This document shows, one piece after another, positions 1-11,802 of a DNA stretch of 48,894 nucleotides. Position numbers and translations under genes: made by a program. Source of the DNA: Spongospora subterranea f. sp. subterranea (taxonomy: Eukaryota; Endomyxa: Phytomyxea; Phytomyxea; Plasmodiophorida). The DNA lies in NCBI GenBank assembly GCA_049724395.1, contig JAUGWO010000343.1:1-48894 (forward strand). Reading direction: 5' to 3'. Each line of letters opens with the position of its first letter. Within the stretch, counting starts at the first letter, position 1. The notes beneath the pieces are model-generated. The model had not been told where the DNA came from. It saw only the letters and a program-made list of their open reading frames with translations, and did no database searches.

Positions 1-3000
1 AACCCAACCGTTTCTGTGGTTTATGATTAAGCCCATGCTCAATCGCCTTGATCAGCCATGACCAATCTTCCTTATTCCATCTCAACTCTGATATAACACA
101 CCTGAATGCAGAATCAGTTTGTTGATTACCTCGATGGATCCATTCGGGTAATGTGTGTAGGCAGTAGTCCAGTGCTGTTCCACACCACATTTTGCTACAA
201 ATCCCCTCATGATTTCCGACATAAAGGATGATGCCTGATCCGAGACAAACACCTCTGGAGTCCCAAATTTGGATCTCCATTCCATGAGAGCATCCACTGT
301 CGCATCTGTGTCTGGTGTATTGACAGGCGTCATATGCACCAATCCTGACACATCATCCCTGATTACTAATAGCCATTGGAAATCATGATATGCACCCTCC
401 TTAAGCGGCATCATATACAGGTAATCAAAGTGTAATACTTGATTAGGTCTGCATCCATGACATGCTTCTCCTAGTGGTCGTGGCACCTGCTCACCACCTC
501 TGCTGGGAACGCAATGCAAGCATTCCTTGCAGATAGTTCTCACGTCCTCGATCATATTGGTCCAGTAAAACCGTTCCTTAATCAATTGTGCCGTCGAATT
601 GATTCCATTATGACCATTACGTGCACCCATATGTGCAATAACACATATCCTTAACCTTAAATCCCGACTACCAGACGGAATAACAATCTGTTCCTGATCA
701 TTCACAAACAATCCGTTAGTTTGTCTAAGGTTTTCCTGTTCCATGTCCGTTAGCTTATTCGTTTGTTCTGTGCCTATTTCCTGTTCATTAGGGAACACAA
801 ACGTTCGCTCATCCATTGGCCTGACCCTATATTGGCTAACATTAATGGACTCCTCATTCGATCCCGGTTCCATTCCAATGCGATTAACCCTGATCCATTC
901 CTCCTTTGATTTGGGGCGATCTCCTGATCAAGCGTCAAATCATCCTTATTGACGATCCCCATCTGGTCATTAAGTCTGCCCAGACGTTTTTGTGTTCAAC
1001 CGTATAGTTGAACTTCCTAATATACCCATTCCCCACCGCTCCAGGCGTTGCCCAGCCTGTTTGGTGCACCTAGTTGGACTATACATGGCCGCCGAGATTT
1101 TTATGATCTGTGTATATCCTGAATGGAGTGTCTCCAATTTGAAGTAAGTACTCCAACTTCTTCAAAGTGTCCCCATATTGCAAAGGCTTCCTTATCCGTG
1201 TAGACCAATTCAGTTCAGATCCATTGAACCTATGTCCTACAAATCCCAACGGTTCGTGTCCCTGATCATTCCTCGGTTTCCCAATATTTCCAATAGGAAT
1301 TTGAGTGACCATCCCTGAGGCATGAAATTCACTGGCATCAGTGAATACACATTGAACCTTATCCTTCATTGGATAACTCAGCTGCGTTTTCCTAGCAATT
1401 GCGCCTTTGATGTTTCGAAAAGCGTCGATATGAATGTCTCCCCATCCATGCCGGTCTAATCTCACACCACGAGCTACTGCTTTTGTCCGTTTGGGCTGAT
1501 TCTTCATTGCTTTTTCATAAATGTCCTGCAATGGCAAAATCAATTTGTTATACTCTGGAATCGACCTATTCATCCATTGTATAGCCATCATGAATTGCTG
1601 TAAATCCCTAGCCGTTTTCGGATATGGCATTCCATTGAGAGCCGATATCCTCCCTGGATCATGACTGACCGGCCACAGAATTTGGCTTCCCTTAAGAACA
1701 AATCACATCGTTCAACATTGAACTTAATGTTATGTTGTTCCGCCAATCTCAATGTCCCCTGCAGTGCTTCAAACCATTTGTCCTCAGTTTCCGCATGACC
1801 TAAAATATCATCAATCCAGATGATCAACGACTTATACAACAATTCCTCAAATATTTCATGCATCCTAGCCTGAAACTGAGTAGATGAATTCAATGCTCCC
1901 TGGATCGAACGTGTTGGAGTGTAAACTCCACGATCGGTCATGAATGAAAACATCTCCTGACACTCCTGGTCAAGTGGCATAATCCAAAATCCCTTAAACG
2001 CATCCAATGAAAACCAATACTTAGACCCTGCTAAGTATCTAACAATGGATTCCAAGAATGGCATTGGCCATGCTGTGGCCTTGCATAATGCATTGACTTC
2101 CCTGAGATCAACACACATTCTGTATCCTCGTTCCCTGGTTTTCTGACAACTACCACCGGCGAAGCCCACTCCGCATTGTAGTTCTCATACACCAATCCAT
2201 ATTTGACCAACAACTTGACAAAAGTGTCCAGAAATTCACTTTGTTCTGTGTTGTATCTCCTAGCTTTGCAACTGACTGGTTCCACATTATCCTTCAAGCA
2301 TGTCTTGAAAGGTGTCACCTTAGCTGGTTCATCATTACCTAATGATGCCCTCCACACATTACCGTATGTATGGACCAATTTCCTTAGTCGACTTTCCCAA
2401 TGATTTGGTAATCCATTTTGTATAGCGCGTTCAACCAAACCATTCATTGCACCTCGCAATTCCTCAGGAATATTTTCCCCAATATTCACATCCTCATCAG
2501 AAACTTCCAGATCCTGATTTCCCAATCTTGTCCTCAAGATTAAATGTTCTAGGGCTGTTTTTGGGTCTATCCCTAGTTCCTTTAGCAAATCCTCGCCAAT
2601 GAATACCTCATCACTTGGCGTATCCCATACCAAACATCTCCGGTTACGAGTGATCAGCTCGCCCGTTGCAGTTTGTAAAGTCAGGTCTGCATATACCTCA
2701 TGCGTTGCCTGAGCCCGTGTCTTATCAGGTAATTCCAATGTGACCAGTTCCTTCAGTTCACATAATCTGATATCAGGATCCATATCCCTTATTTTCATGG
2801 CAATTGACATAGGAATAATTGTCGCTTCTGCTCCACTGTCCAATATCCCTGGAAACAGTATCCCAGATGCAGCAATCTTCACTTCAATACCACGGTTCCT
2901 TGCTTCATCCACATTCCTATGTGGTGAAGACTTATCCAGATTTCCACAATCATCCAAAGTTCCAGGGTTAACATTGTCGACAACCTTGCCGATTCTGCAC

Positions 3001-3989
3001 ACCAATAGGTACTTGGAACCCTGAGAGACTTTATTGCTGCTAAACTGACGTTTCCGGCGGTCCAGCAGCTCTGCCATCTCCTTCCCTGTCGGCTTGTCAG
3101 GACATTTTGCCATGGGATGCCCTTTCTTGCCGCACTTAAGACAAATGATGTCGGGGTTGTGATTCGAAGTTGGCATTTGGCCCTCGTGTTTCCGCTTTCG
3201 GTTGGCACCTGCCTTCCGAATCGGTGCTTTCAGACTCCTGTCATCCAGCTCACTAGCCGCAAAGGCCTTCACTTCAGCAACGGTCTCCGCCTTGCTGACC
3301 AATGTCTTAACAAAGTCCCACCAACATCGCTGAAGGCTGGTGTTCCGAACCAGTGTCTCTTCCTTCATTAAAGCGCCTAGCTCCGGCGGTTGCAGAACCG
3401 CGACGGTCCACCGGACACGATTCTTCACCCCTTCCGGTGAAGAGAAGAGGTTACCGTACCCCTTGTTTTTAATCACCTTTTCCTGCCTGGCCAGTAAATC
3501 CAGCACTGACAGCTTCCCAACCATAGTCCTGGACATCTTAATCGATAGTATGTCCTTCTGCACGGTACCTGCCGCCGTCGGCAATCCTCGAACAAGCTCC
3601 TGCTTGATCCAGTTTCGTACCTCGGTCCCAGTCACAACCCCTGGATCCCTATCCAGTTCGTGTATAGCGATAACGGCCAGGTGCTCCGGCTCGATCATCG
3701 TGACGACGTCTCTTGCTGTGTCGGACCTTCCAGCATCAGCAAGGTGTAAATCATATCTTTCCAGTTCCTCCAGGAACTTCACCAAATGTTTCCTCTGCAT
3801 TCCGGCCAACCTTGGCGCGGCAATGGTTTCCATGATGTCACCAGCCCGACCTCGGACTCGATGACCATCACTTCCCTTCCCATTCTGATAGTTGACAGAG
3901 CTCGCCTCCGGATCGTCACCCAGATAATTAATGGGGCTTCCAGCACCCACTTCAGCCCTCTCCTCATCAACTATCATTGTGACAGTCAT
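1..3989 (-). mobile_element. Ty3/Gypsy LTR retrotransposon, internal region (left end outside window)
   Basis: This is an old Ty3/Gypsy copy read on the minus strand. Visible parts, in order from 3989 down: gag ending in a CCHC knuckle (CLKCGKKGHPMAKC, about 3105-3150), an aspartic protease with the DSGA motif (about 2830-2860), reverse transcriptase and RNase H (about 1080-2280, including the YFSLDAFKGFW-like and IIWIDD motifs), and an integrase (82-873) with a zinc-binding HHCC-type head and a DDE core. The order PR-RT-RH-IN is diagnostic of Ty3/Gypsy rather than Copia. It looks broken, with about three breaks in the visible part. Its 3' end and 3' LTR lie beyond the window, and no 5' LTR was recognised next to the gag start. 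A decayed hAT transposon abuts its gag end. Confidence 0.9.
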
Positions 3990-4029
3990 TGTTTAGACGC
4001 CAAACGCGAATCAAATGCAGATGCAAATG

Positions 4030-5840
4030 TTTTTGCAAAAAGATCTTTGTAGCGTTTCCACGCTGGAATCCGTTCCAAATTCAATGTGTGAATTAGCCAT
4101 TCACTGGAGTCGAGTAATCCTGCTTGACTCACGCAGTAGATGAGGCCGTGGCGCACTTCATGGCATCAGGGGGTGATTAATCCTTATGCCCAAGGATTGA
4201 TTATTCCCATATGCTACAAATTGGAAACGTCTTCTGGCGCTGGCACCACCATGATAGTAGATCAAGATCTTGGCTTTTTTCCAAATTTGTCAGCTTCAAC
4301 AACTGATATTTCTCCAACTCAGCCTTACACCTGACGTCTGCATTCTGAAGCTCTTCTGAATCTACAGATGACTCATCGTCACTGGATACATATATTTAAT
4401 TTAACGACGAATGTCTTGGCCGTTTAACGGGCTTTTCAACATGTTGTTGGTCTTTTTCTTGGTCGATATGCTGTTCCATCAACTCAAGCAGGTCATGTCG
4501 ACCTTGGACCAGCTGCGAATCAGTAAGACCCAATTTGGGAATCCGACGACGCTGTCTTGGATCCAACATTGCTGCCACAACATGAAGGGGTTCTACTCGC
4601 CATTTCTCGTACATCGTGGTTCTTAAGATGGACTTTAATGCTATAATTTCCAAGCAGTCGTCTTCTTGTTCAGAAATGACGTCTTGCCGAACATCCAGCA
4701 ATGGGTTGCAATGCATTGCACAGGCGTGTCTCCAGAAGCACACCAAGTGAAGCGTGGGAGTTACAAAGCATTCTAATGCTTTCGTCGCCAGTTGGAAAAT
4801 ATTCAAAAACTTGACCAATCGGGTCAAAAGAAGCCTGTCAATCCTAGCAATCAGATGCGCTTTGTGCATCGAAACTAAAACATGTAAAATGGAATCATAT
4901 GCCTTTAAAACACTTGAGAGGCAGGCGAGTAATGAATTCCATCGTGTCATATTTTCCTGTTTCAAGGAGTGCGATGTGTCTGGATTTGAATTTCGGCGTG
5001 TTTAACATACGCCACCAATGATTTACAGTTTTCGATAAGTTCAAGAATAGACGGAATCTTGTCGATAAACCTGTAGTAAGGCGCGCAGCGATTGCCATCA
5101 ATTGTCCTGTTTGCTTTGTTGAGCACCCGAGTAACCACTGTGGCCAACTTATGGTCGCTGCATGGCAGTCTTTGGTATGCACTTGAGATTCCCTCAGAAC
5201 CCGCCATATTGGACCCATTGTCCGAAACCCACAACGCAGCGGGTCGGGTCAACACACATAAACGATTCTAGAACGGATGGAATGACAGGACCAGAACAGC
5301 TGTATGAGATTGTTCCTCAAACCGTTTGACGCTAAGGGTTCTAGCCTCTAATTGGAACACCTCATTGACGAAATGAACAGTTACTGACAAATAGCAAAAC
5401 TTTCGATAGTCATCCTCCACAAAGGCAGATGAATCCGCAAAAACGTCATCGGAAAAATGATTTGCTAGCCGCTCCTTTAACAGTTGCCGTTTTGATTCCG
5501 CCATGGAATCTATATGGCGGCTAATTGTTGTTCGATGACAGAGAATTGTCAGCTTCCAAAGCAAATTTAGAAGCGACACCTATGTTTAGTGCCTGCTGGA
5601 TAACTGATCGGAACCCAGCACCTTCCACAATCTGAAATGGTCTTAGATCAGTACAGCACATCAATGCCACCATGGAAGTCATTGTCTTTTTTTGCTGTGT
5701 AGTGACGCGAGAATTCGAGGACGATGACTTGATCATTGAGCGAATATCCTGTTGTGCACTGGATTCGGGCTTAGAACAGATGTGTCGATTCAACGATGAC
5801 GATACGGTGCGCGTGTGTGATATGCGTATACTTGTTACGG
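4030..5840 (-). pseudogene. decayed hAT-superfamily transposase
   Basis: A hAT transposase can be followed across several frames on the minus strand. The N-terminal part (about 5793-5530) has the P-F-x-x-V-x-x-x-G-F pattern seen in hAT proteins. The core carries WVSDNGSNM (about 5190-5230), matching the D-x-G-x-N-M catalytic block, followed by CSDHKLATVV. About 4590-4640 reads EPLHVVAAMLDPRQRRR, like the A-x-x-L-D-P-R block. From about 4330 to 4030 a C-terminal hATC-like dimerisation region is visible (ELEKYQLLK, then LLSWWCQRQKTFP). Frames change several times and internal stops are present, so it is inactive. No 8-bp target duplication was identified. It lies between a Gypsy gag start and a Gypsy 3' remnant. 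Confidence 0.75.
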
Positions 5841-6066
5841 ATAGGCACGTCTATCGTACATGGAGATCGCATAAGGTTCTATGGCACAACCTCACCAAAC
5901 CTTAACGTCACGGAAGAGATGAAAACTCTTGACGATTTTCATTTGACAATGCAACATTCAGAAGGCAGAAAGCTTTTCCAGTTGAAAGTCAGATTGGATC
6001 AGGAAACCCAGGACACGGATTTTATAGGAATGATTAAGAATGATAGGATAGGTCCGATTGTATAGG
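5840..6066 (+). mobile_element. Ty3/Gypsy pol 3' remnant
   Basis: The plus strand reads IVHGDRIRFYG followed by NLNVTEE, closely matching the end of the integrase in the Gypsy element at 6442-9576 (IVHGDRVRYYDDSKLNISED). It is a remnant of a related chromovirus-type Gypsy element. The sequence after it (6066-6240) may include part of its LTR, but no second LTR copy was found. Confidence 0.55.
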
Positions 6067-6269
6067 ATGCCCTCATTGACTAATGACTAGTCCGCACAGT
6101 CGCACACGCACGCACAGACTCCGCGACCGCATTCCGTACTCCGGAGAAGCGGCCGAACGGCGAACGGTGATTCACTGAACAGTGACAGTGAACACTTTAC
6201 ACTATGTAAAAATTGTACTACTAGTCTACTACTATATATCATATATTGTACACTATAATATATATAAAA

Positions 6270-6441
6270 CCAGGTTGAGCCACCTCAAACTGGACCCAAC
6301 CCGGCCCGGGATGCCCTCAAAACCACCAACCCGAACCCAACCCGGAACCCGGTTTGCTGAAAAAGGCCAACCCGGAACCCAACCCCGGACCGGGCCGGGT
6401 TGGGTCAGGGTTGACCCGGGTATTCCCGGTGCTCACCTCTG
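6270..6441 (-). repeat. hAT-type MITE remnant, GC-rich CCCGG repeats
   Basis: Read on the minus strand, this stretch begins CAGAGGTGAGCACCGGG and continues as many short GGGTT/CCCGG-type words. A CAG-x-G-x-TGAGCAC end followed by such words is typical of non-autonomous hAT elements in several eukaryotes. The matching opposite terminus is not clear, so the left side is probably lost. Its right edge cuts directly into the 5' LTR of the neighbouring Gypsy element, suggesting it inserted there. Confidence 0.45.
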
Positions 6442-6663
6442 ATGCGCATATTCCCTGCAGAAGGCAATAACTAAGAAGACGGCGTGACCACCAGTAAGAC
6501 GGCAGGACCATGACTGAAGCAAAGGCGCGTCACTGGAAGAGATTCGTCACGGACTGCGGAACCTGCGAGAGAGGTCTGCCGGAAGAGATGGAAGAATAAT
6601 ACAGAATTCATTGATTGACAAAAGCGATAGAAACTGAACTAACTTACATGGCAAGTTGGCACA
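6442..6663 (+). repeat. 5' LTR (partial) of the Gypsy element
   Basis: It matches 9355-9576 almost base for base, from CATATTCCCTGCAGAAGGC to GGCAAGTTGGCACA. Its first bases are missing relative to the 3' LTR and are replaced by the hAT-type MITE remnant. Confidence 0.85.
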
Positions 6664-6696
6664 AAGAATTCTTTAGCAGCAGTAACAGTTCAACAA

Positions 6697-7683
6697 ATGA
6701 TGCAAAGTAAGGAAGCCGTCATCATGCTAGAAGAGGAGACTCTGTCCGAGCAAACAATTGGGAGAGAAGAAGCCCCCAAGAAAATGCCCACGGTAACGTT
6801 TGAAGTAAATAAGGCGCCCAGGCTTGAAGGTTTCGATCGGGAAGAGATCCTGAATTTTATGACGAAATATAAGGTCTATGTGGGCGTATTTAAAGAAGCC
6901 GGCGCCGATGGCATGGAACCCCGTCCGTTGAAGTCGATGATTAAGCCGAGCTTGTTGAAAGCCATCTGTAGATACGAGCTGAAGGCTCATGAAGATGTAC
7001 TCACAGACAAGGACCTATACGACTGGCTGAAGGACCAGTTGGAGAAGGACAAAGACGGAGCCGACATGTCCAAAGAAATGACGAAGCTGGCCATGAAGAC
7101 AGAAGGAACACCGTTAGGGAGAGTCATGTCATTAACGGGTGACTTCATGGAGATCGTGATAAAGCACGGATGGGAGAACTCGTTTGAAGGCAAGGAAGGC
7201 CAGAAGCTCGAAGTCAAGTTTCTGCTGGAAGCGGTGCGACCCTTTAAGCTGAGGGAAAAAATGAAGAAACTCATGAGCACCGAGAAGGCGGGCTTGCACA
7301 GAAGTCCAGACTTATTCTTAGCATTGCTAAAGGAGAAGGTCAGAAGTCATCAGGAGTGGGAGGACTCGGAGGAGCGCCCCTCTAAGAAGCAACGGTCTGA
7401 GCCCAACCCTAAGAAGCATGGGACGGATACTCGGAACCGTTTAGAGCCGCGAGAAGCGCGAGCTCCGCATAGCAATCGTCCACAAATCAACCCGAAGAAG
7501 GGAAAGGGTTTGATTTGCTACAACTGTGGAAAAGCTGGACATCCAGTCTATGCTTGCCCAGATAACCTGAATAAGGAGAAGGTTGCTCAGATATTGGAAG
7601 AGAAGAAGCTCCAGAAGAATAAACAGAAGCATAAGGTTGATTATCTTTTGAAAAACAACCAACATAAGCAGAAGGCACAGTGA
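6697..7683 (+). CDS. Gypsy gag protein with CCHC zinc knuckle
   Basis: An open frame of 328 codons just downstream of the 5' LTR. It is charged and helical, lacks recognisable enzyme motifs, and near its end has the knuckle CYNCGKAGHPVYAC (about 7518-7560), as in retroviral-type nucleocapsids. It resembles in layout the gag of the minus-strand Gypsy at 1-3989 (knuckle followed by PDN/PDK and a lysine-rich tail), so the two elements are related families. It is part of a fossil element. Confidence 0.8.
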   Translation: MMQSKEAVIMLEEETLSEQTIGREEAPKKMPTVTFEVNKAPRLEGFDREEILNFMTKYKVYVGVFKEAGADGMEPRPLKSMIKPSLLKAICRYELKAHEDVLTDKDLYDWLKDQLEKDKDGADMSKEMTKLAMKTEGTPLGRVMSLTGDFMEIVIKHGWENSFEGKEGQKLEVKFLLEAVRPFKLREKMKKLMSTEKAGLHRSPDLFLALLKEKVRSHQEWEDSEERPSKKQRSEPNPKKHGTDTRNRLEPREARAPHSNRPQINPKKGKGLICYNCGKAGHPVYACPDNLNKEKVAQILEEKKLQKNKQKHKVDYLLKNNQHKQKAQ

Positions 7684-8010
7684 ACGTGCGAAGACTCACA
7701 AAAGCTATGATCAGTGAAGAGATGAGAGTAAGGTCACTGTAGAGAGCAGAATTTAAATGGCCTGACACATCGGAAATCAAAACAGCACAGAAGAAATGGT
7801 TAAAAGAAGAAATGTTCGTTGAGAACGAACAATCAGAAGGATTGATAGTAACGAAGACTGGAAAAATCATTATACCTGAAGAAAGTGATGATTTGAAGAT
7901 TAGGTTATGTGTGATTGCACATAGCGGAGGCAACAGTGGTCACTTTGGATACCAGGCAGCGACTCGGAAGATAGCTGAGTACTGCTGGTGGAAAGGATGC
8001 GAGCGGACCA

Positions 8011-9198
8011 TTGGGAGAAGCAGTCCATGGAACAAAACGCAATGAAGTGCTCCACATGGACTGGATATATATCATGCCTGCGCCACGGAAGGGATTGCAT
8101 GATTTCCAGTGGAACCTGATCCTGAGAGAAGATCTCACGGGCATGATAAAGATAACACCGGCACAAACGCCGAACACTGCAGTAACGATTGAAGCGCTAC
8201 TGGAGTGGAGAGCAATTTTCGGAACACCGGAAATTATAGTAACAGACATGGCATCATATTTCATGTCCGATGTGATGAAGGAATATTCGAGAAGATGCAA
8301 TATTCGACGTCATTTGACAGTGGCGTATGGTCATTACAACAATGGCTCGATTGAAGTGATCAATAAGAATTACCTCCTATTGATTCGAGCATTGCTGTCT
8401 GAACTGAGATGGGATAAGGACATGTGGCCATATCTCAATCACAATATCGAGCATACTATCAATCATAGGGAACAGACTAGGCTCAACGGGCATGCACCTA
8501 TTACAGTGATGAGTGGGATGAATGCGGACAACCCTTTGTCGGAAGTTTTCTGGTGCCTTGGAAGAAATGAGTTTGCAGTAAGCCCACTTGGAAAAGAGAA
8601 GATCCAGAACAGTGTGGAACGGTTGCAAAGTTCACTTGAAGAAATGCACAGAAATGTGTGTGACACATCTGCTAAATTGCGTGCTAAGAAGAGAGCGCAA
8701 AAGGACCATTTTCGAAGAACACCAAATTTCCATTTGGGTGACTATGTGCTAATTGGTTTGCCGGAGCCGAATACGGCGGGCAAGAAGCTCTTTTTGAAAT
8801 GGAGAGGCCCTTACCGTATCACAGACTCGCAAAGTAACTATGTTTTTGAAGTTGAAAATATAGTGACTGGCAAGAAACAAATTGTCCATGGGGATAGAGT
8901 GCGATACTATGATGATAGTAAGCTGAATATCTCAGAGGATATCAAAGCCCAGTTCTCCCATGATAATTTTTCTTTTGAAGTGAAGGAATTCAAAGGTTGC
9001 AGATTTGACCCACAATCTGGGCAAATTCAGCTGCTGGTTGAATGGAAAGGATTTACTGAAGCAGATAATTCCTGGGAAAATCTGGAACATCTCAACACTG
9101 ACGTACCAGGGCTAGTAGCAAATTATGCCAAGAAGTTAATTTCAGAAGACCATGTTCTGAAAGAAGATGTTATTGCGTTTATTACAAAGAAGAGTTGA
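8011..9198 (+). CDS. Gypsy integrase core and chromodomain
   Basis: The frame begins inside the integrase. It includes the catalytic-core blocks LRFGTPE-like (FGTPEIIVTDMASYFMS) and HYNNGSIEVINK, a GPF/Y-like segment (KWRGPYRI), and a C-terminal chromodomain (FEVKEFKGCR, then LLVEWKGFTEADNSWENLEHL, about 8965-9090). Chromodomains at the integrase C-terminus define chromoviruses and are thought to steer integration into modified chromatin. It is part of a broken element. Confidence 0.85.
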   Translation: MGEAVHGTKRNEVLHMDWIYIMPAPRKGLHDFQWNLILREDLTGMIKITPAQTPNTAVTIEALLEWRAIFGTPEIIVTDMASYFMSDVMKEYSRRCNIRRHLTVAYGHYNNGSIEVINKNYLLLIRALLSELRWDKDMWPYLNHNIEHTINHREQTRLNGHAPITVMSGMNADNPLSEVFWCLGRNEFAVSPLGKEKIQNSVERLQSSLEEMHRNVCDTSAKLRAKKRAQKDHFRRTPNFHLGDYVLIGLPEPNTAGKKLFLKWRGPYRITDSQSNYVFEVENIVTGKKQIVHGDRVRYYDDSKLNISEDIKAQFSHDNFSFEVKEFKGCRFDPQSGQIQLLVEWKGFTEADNSWENLEHLNTDVPGLVANYAKKLISEDHVLKEDVIAFITKKS

Positions 9199-9321
9199 TT
9201 GTTGGGAGTCATGCTTTTTCCCACTGGGTTTTTTAATGCGATATTCCGAAGTCAACTATCAGAAGGTACAACTTTTGTACAGAAGCGGTTACAGCAGAAG
9301 TCAAATTTTGAAGGAGGGGAA

Positions 9322-9576
9322 TGTATCAATTATTTATTCACATGACTAACGAATGCACATATTCCCTGCAGAAGGCAATAACTAAGAAGACGGCGTGACC
9401 ACCAGAAAGACGGCAGGACCATGACTGAAGCAAAGGCCGCGTCACTGGAAGAGATGCGTCACGGACTGCGGAACCTGCGAGAGAGGTCTGCCGGAAGAGA
9501 AGGAAGAATAATACAGAATTGATTGATTGACAAAAGCGATAGAAGTCTGAACTCAACTTACACGGCAAGTTGGCAC
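9322..9576 (+). repeat. 3' LTR of the Gypsy element
   Basis: It starts TGTATC right after the polypurine tract GAAGGAGGGGAA and ends GGCACA. It is paired with 6442-6663. Confidence 0.85.
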
Positions 9577-9710
9577 ACACGAATCGGGTGTGTGGTGATG
9601 ATCGCATCGTCGTCTGGTGTGTAGATTTCCGACATCGAAGTTGGTGCTGGTTTGCAGTTACATTGCTCTTTCATGGATTGAGTATATCCATTGTTGCGGA
9701 ACAGGTCGAT

Positions 9711-10135
9711 AGTATAGTATGGTATGGTATGGTATGGTATACAAAGGATCGCGGGTTCTTATGGGTTGAGTAAGCCTGTGTACTACCAGGCTTTCCCTGG
9801 CCGCTACAAGTAGCTTGGGTATCCAATGAAGGAACCTATTAGACCAGCTGGATTCAGCAACATAATCTGTCCTAACGACCACACCGAATGGGACCTGCCC
9901 CCACCTAATTACATTGCCTATCCAGAGTTTCCGAGTTTACTGCAAGCAGCTCGCTCTCCCACATTCATTAGAGCCACGTGGTCAGACCTTCGTGTTCAAC
10001 AGTCACTCTACTTTTCCGTATTGGATGCAACCTTGGGGGGTCTCTCAAAATTCCATCACTCACGGGGTTTCGAACTCATGTCCAACACTCACCCGGACAT
10101 GCCTGCCACCAACAGGGACAGACAGGAACCAAGCT
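9711..10135 (-). repeat. tRNA-derived SINE, copy A
   Basis: A 425-bp repeat read on the minus strand from 10135. The head contains a B-box-like GAGTTCGAAACCCC (about 10068-10081), and the tail at the left is (ATACC)n. It is flanked by imperfect 13-bp duplications (GGAACAGGTCGAT at 9698-9710 and GGATCAGGTCGAA at 10136-10148) that derive from the Copia RT target. The same repeat occurs at 11803-12170 and 13815-14166. An internal pol III B box plus a simple-repeat tail and target duplications are the marks of a SINE. Confidence 0.75.
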
Positions 10136-10373
10136 GGATCAGGTCGAATAGTGATGTCTGCCAAGCTCTACCACCCTGTTTTAAGCCATAGAGGGCTTTG
10201 TTAAGCATGCATACCTTGTGCTCGTCCCCGTGCTTTATAAAGCCTTCCGGTTGTTCGATATAGATGGGGAGCAATAATGGTGCATTTAGGTAGGCTGTAG
10301 TAAAGTCTCGCTGGTATATCTTCCAGGTATTATTGACTGCAAGACAGATGAGGATACGAACTGATGTATGTGC

Positions 10374-10998
10374 TGTTGAAGTTCAAACCACGTCGCCAAC
10401 CTGTCGTACTGGCCCATTGGCTGTACTGGCCCAAACTGGTCGTATTGGCCCACTGTCACGTACATCCGATATTGATGAAGACTCGACGCGGCCTCTTGTT
10501 GAGCGGCCTCCTGAGGAGCAACCCTGTAGCGCAGCCTCTGTCGTGTGACGGATTTTGGCGCGCGATTAGCGCGCCTTTTTTCCGACAGAGAAATCGCGCG
10601 CCCTTTTCCGACTGAGACAATAATATCTAGCTCTGTATATCAGAGCCCCTCGTTTTCTAAAAAACTCATTCTTCTATTTGCTTCTTCCAATCAACATCGT
10701 TCCCGCTCCCTCTCTCTCGCGTTCCCGCTCCCTCTCTCTCTCGCGTTCCCGCTCCCTCTCTCTCTCGCGTTCCCGCTCCCTCTCTCTCTCGCGTTCCCGC
10801 TCCCTCTCTCTCTCGCGTTCCCGCTCCCTCTCTCTCGCGTTCCCGCTCCCTCTCTCTCACGTTCCCGCTCCCTCTCTCTCACGTTCCCGCTCCCTCTCTC
10901 TCTCGCGTTCCCGCTCCCTCTCTCTCGCGTTCCCGCTCCCTCTCTCTCTCGCGTTCCCGCTCCCTCCCTCGCTCGCCTGGATCTCTCCTCTCTCTAGA
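10374..10998. mobile_element. solo-LTR-like insertion in Copia
   Basis: A 625-bp unit splits Copia RT sequence. ATGTGC occurs at both edges (10368-10373 and 10999-11004), and the flanks match the uninterrupted Copia at about 18880-18890. It starts TGTTGAAG, contains a TATA-like stretch (about 10635-10642) and a pyrimidine-rich right half, but no coding sequence. This fits a solo LTR of another family, although the right edge lacks the usual CA end. An alternative is an unclassified non-autonomous element. Confidence 0.5.
10699..10975. repeat. pyrimidine-rich minisatellite, 22-24 bp unit x about 12
   Basis: The unit CGTTCCCGCTCCCTCTCTCT(CT) is repeated about twelve times, with variation only in the number of CT steps and G/A at the unit end. 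One strand is almost pure pyrimidine. Long open frames across it are low-complexity artefacts. Confidence 0.9.
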
Positions 10999-11802
10999 AT
11001 GTGCAAGTACCGAAGAATAGGTTTCGTGATAGTCGATGCCATGTTTTTGAGAATATCCTTTCGCGACAAATCTAGCTTTGGCTGTAAGGTGATCGTTGAT
11101 GTCTTTTTTCTTGGTAAAGATTCATCTTCCTTGAATCGCTTCACGTGTCGTGGACGGTCGACGAGTGTTCAAATGTGATTATCCTTATGTGACGCCATTT
11201 CTTTGTCTGCTGCAATTTGCCATTCATGTGGGTCTGGCCGCGTCATTGCTTCCGAGTAAGTTTTCGGATAGTCGGTCAGAGTGTGATGAATTTCGAATCC
11301 GTCATCGTCGATGATCGTCAATGGATCGGATCCATCATGCATATCCATCGCCTCTTGCCGCAAATCCAGTATAGTGTCTTCGTCAAACTGCACGTCGCGT
11401 CTCACGATGACCGTAGCGGTGTTCGAAGGTCGAAGTATGTATCCCTTCTGGTATGGTGCATATCCTAAGAATTTGCATTTCAGTGATGTTGGTTGAAGTG
11501 AATCTCGCATAGTGGATTCTATGTGCGCATATGCTGTACATCCGAATGGTCTCAGGTGCTTAACATCGGGCTTGACGTTCATCCATAGTTCGTACGGGGT
11601 TGCCCATTCGATACGTCGAGTTGGTAATCGATTCAGCGTGTACGTAGAGTACTGTACTGCAAATGGCCAATAATTGTGGTCAATCTTGGCTTGTATCAGC
11701 GCGAGAGTGTCATCCCCATGATGGTCTGATTACGTCTTTCCGCTTGACCGTTCTGTTGAGGACAGTGAGGTACAGTGCGTTGGTGCTTGATGTTCTTTTG
11801 TA

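Larger units (their letters stand above)
6442..9576 (+). mobile_element. Ty3/Gypsy chromovirus-type element with two LTRs
   Basis: A plus-strand Gypsy element bounded by two related LTRs (6442-6663 and 9322-9576). Visible parts are gag with a CCHC knuckle, an integrase core and a C-terminal chromodomain. A polypurine tract (GAAGGAGGGGAA, 9310-9321) directly precedes the 3' LTR, which starts TGTATC. The 5' LTR starts where hAT-type MITE sequence ends. The LTRs differ at roughly ten places in about 220 bp by eye, suggesting moderate age. It looks broken and is shorter than a complete Gypsy element. Its right end abuts Copia sequence. Confidence 0.85.

Noticed and set aside
3340-3864. Plus-strand frame of 174 codons
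   Set aside because: It is the antisense shadow of the Gypsy gag frame.
4235-4260. A TGGTGCCAGCGCC motif on the minus strand as a Gypsy primer-binding site
   Set aside because: The bases code for the hATC segment SWWCQRQ of the hAT transposase, and no LTR precedes it.
7441-7933. Minus-strand frames opposite Gypsy gag
   Set aside because: Shadows of the gag frame and non-coding spacer; no motifs.
10545-11178. Overlapping long frames rich in Ser/Arg/Leu/Pro or Arg/Glu on both strands
   Set aside because: They are translations of the CT-rich minisatellite in several frames at once; no conserved domain.
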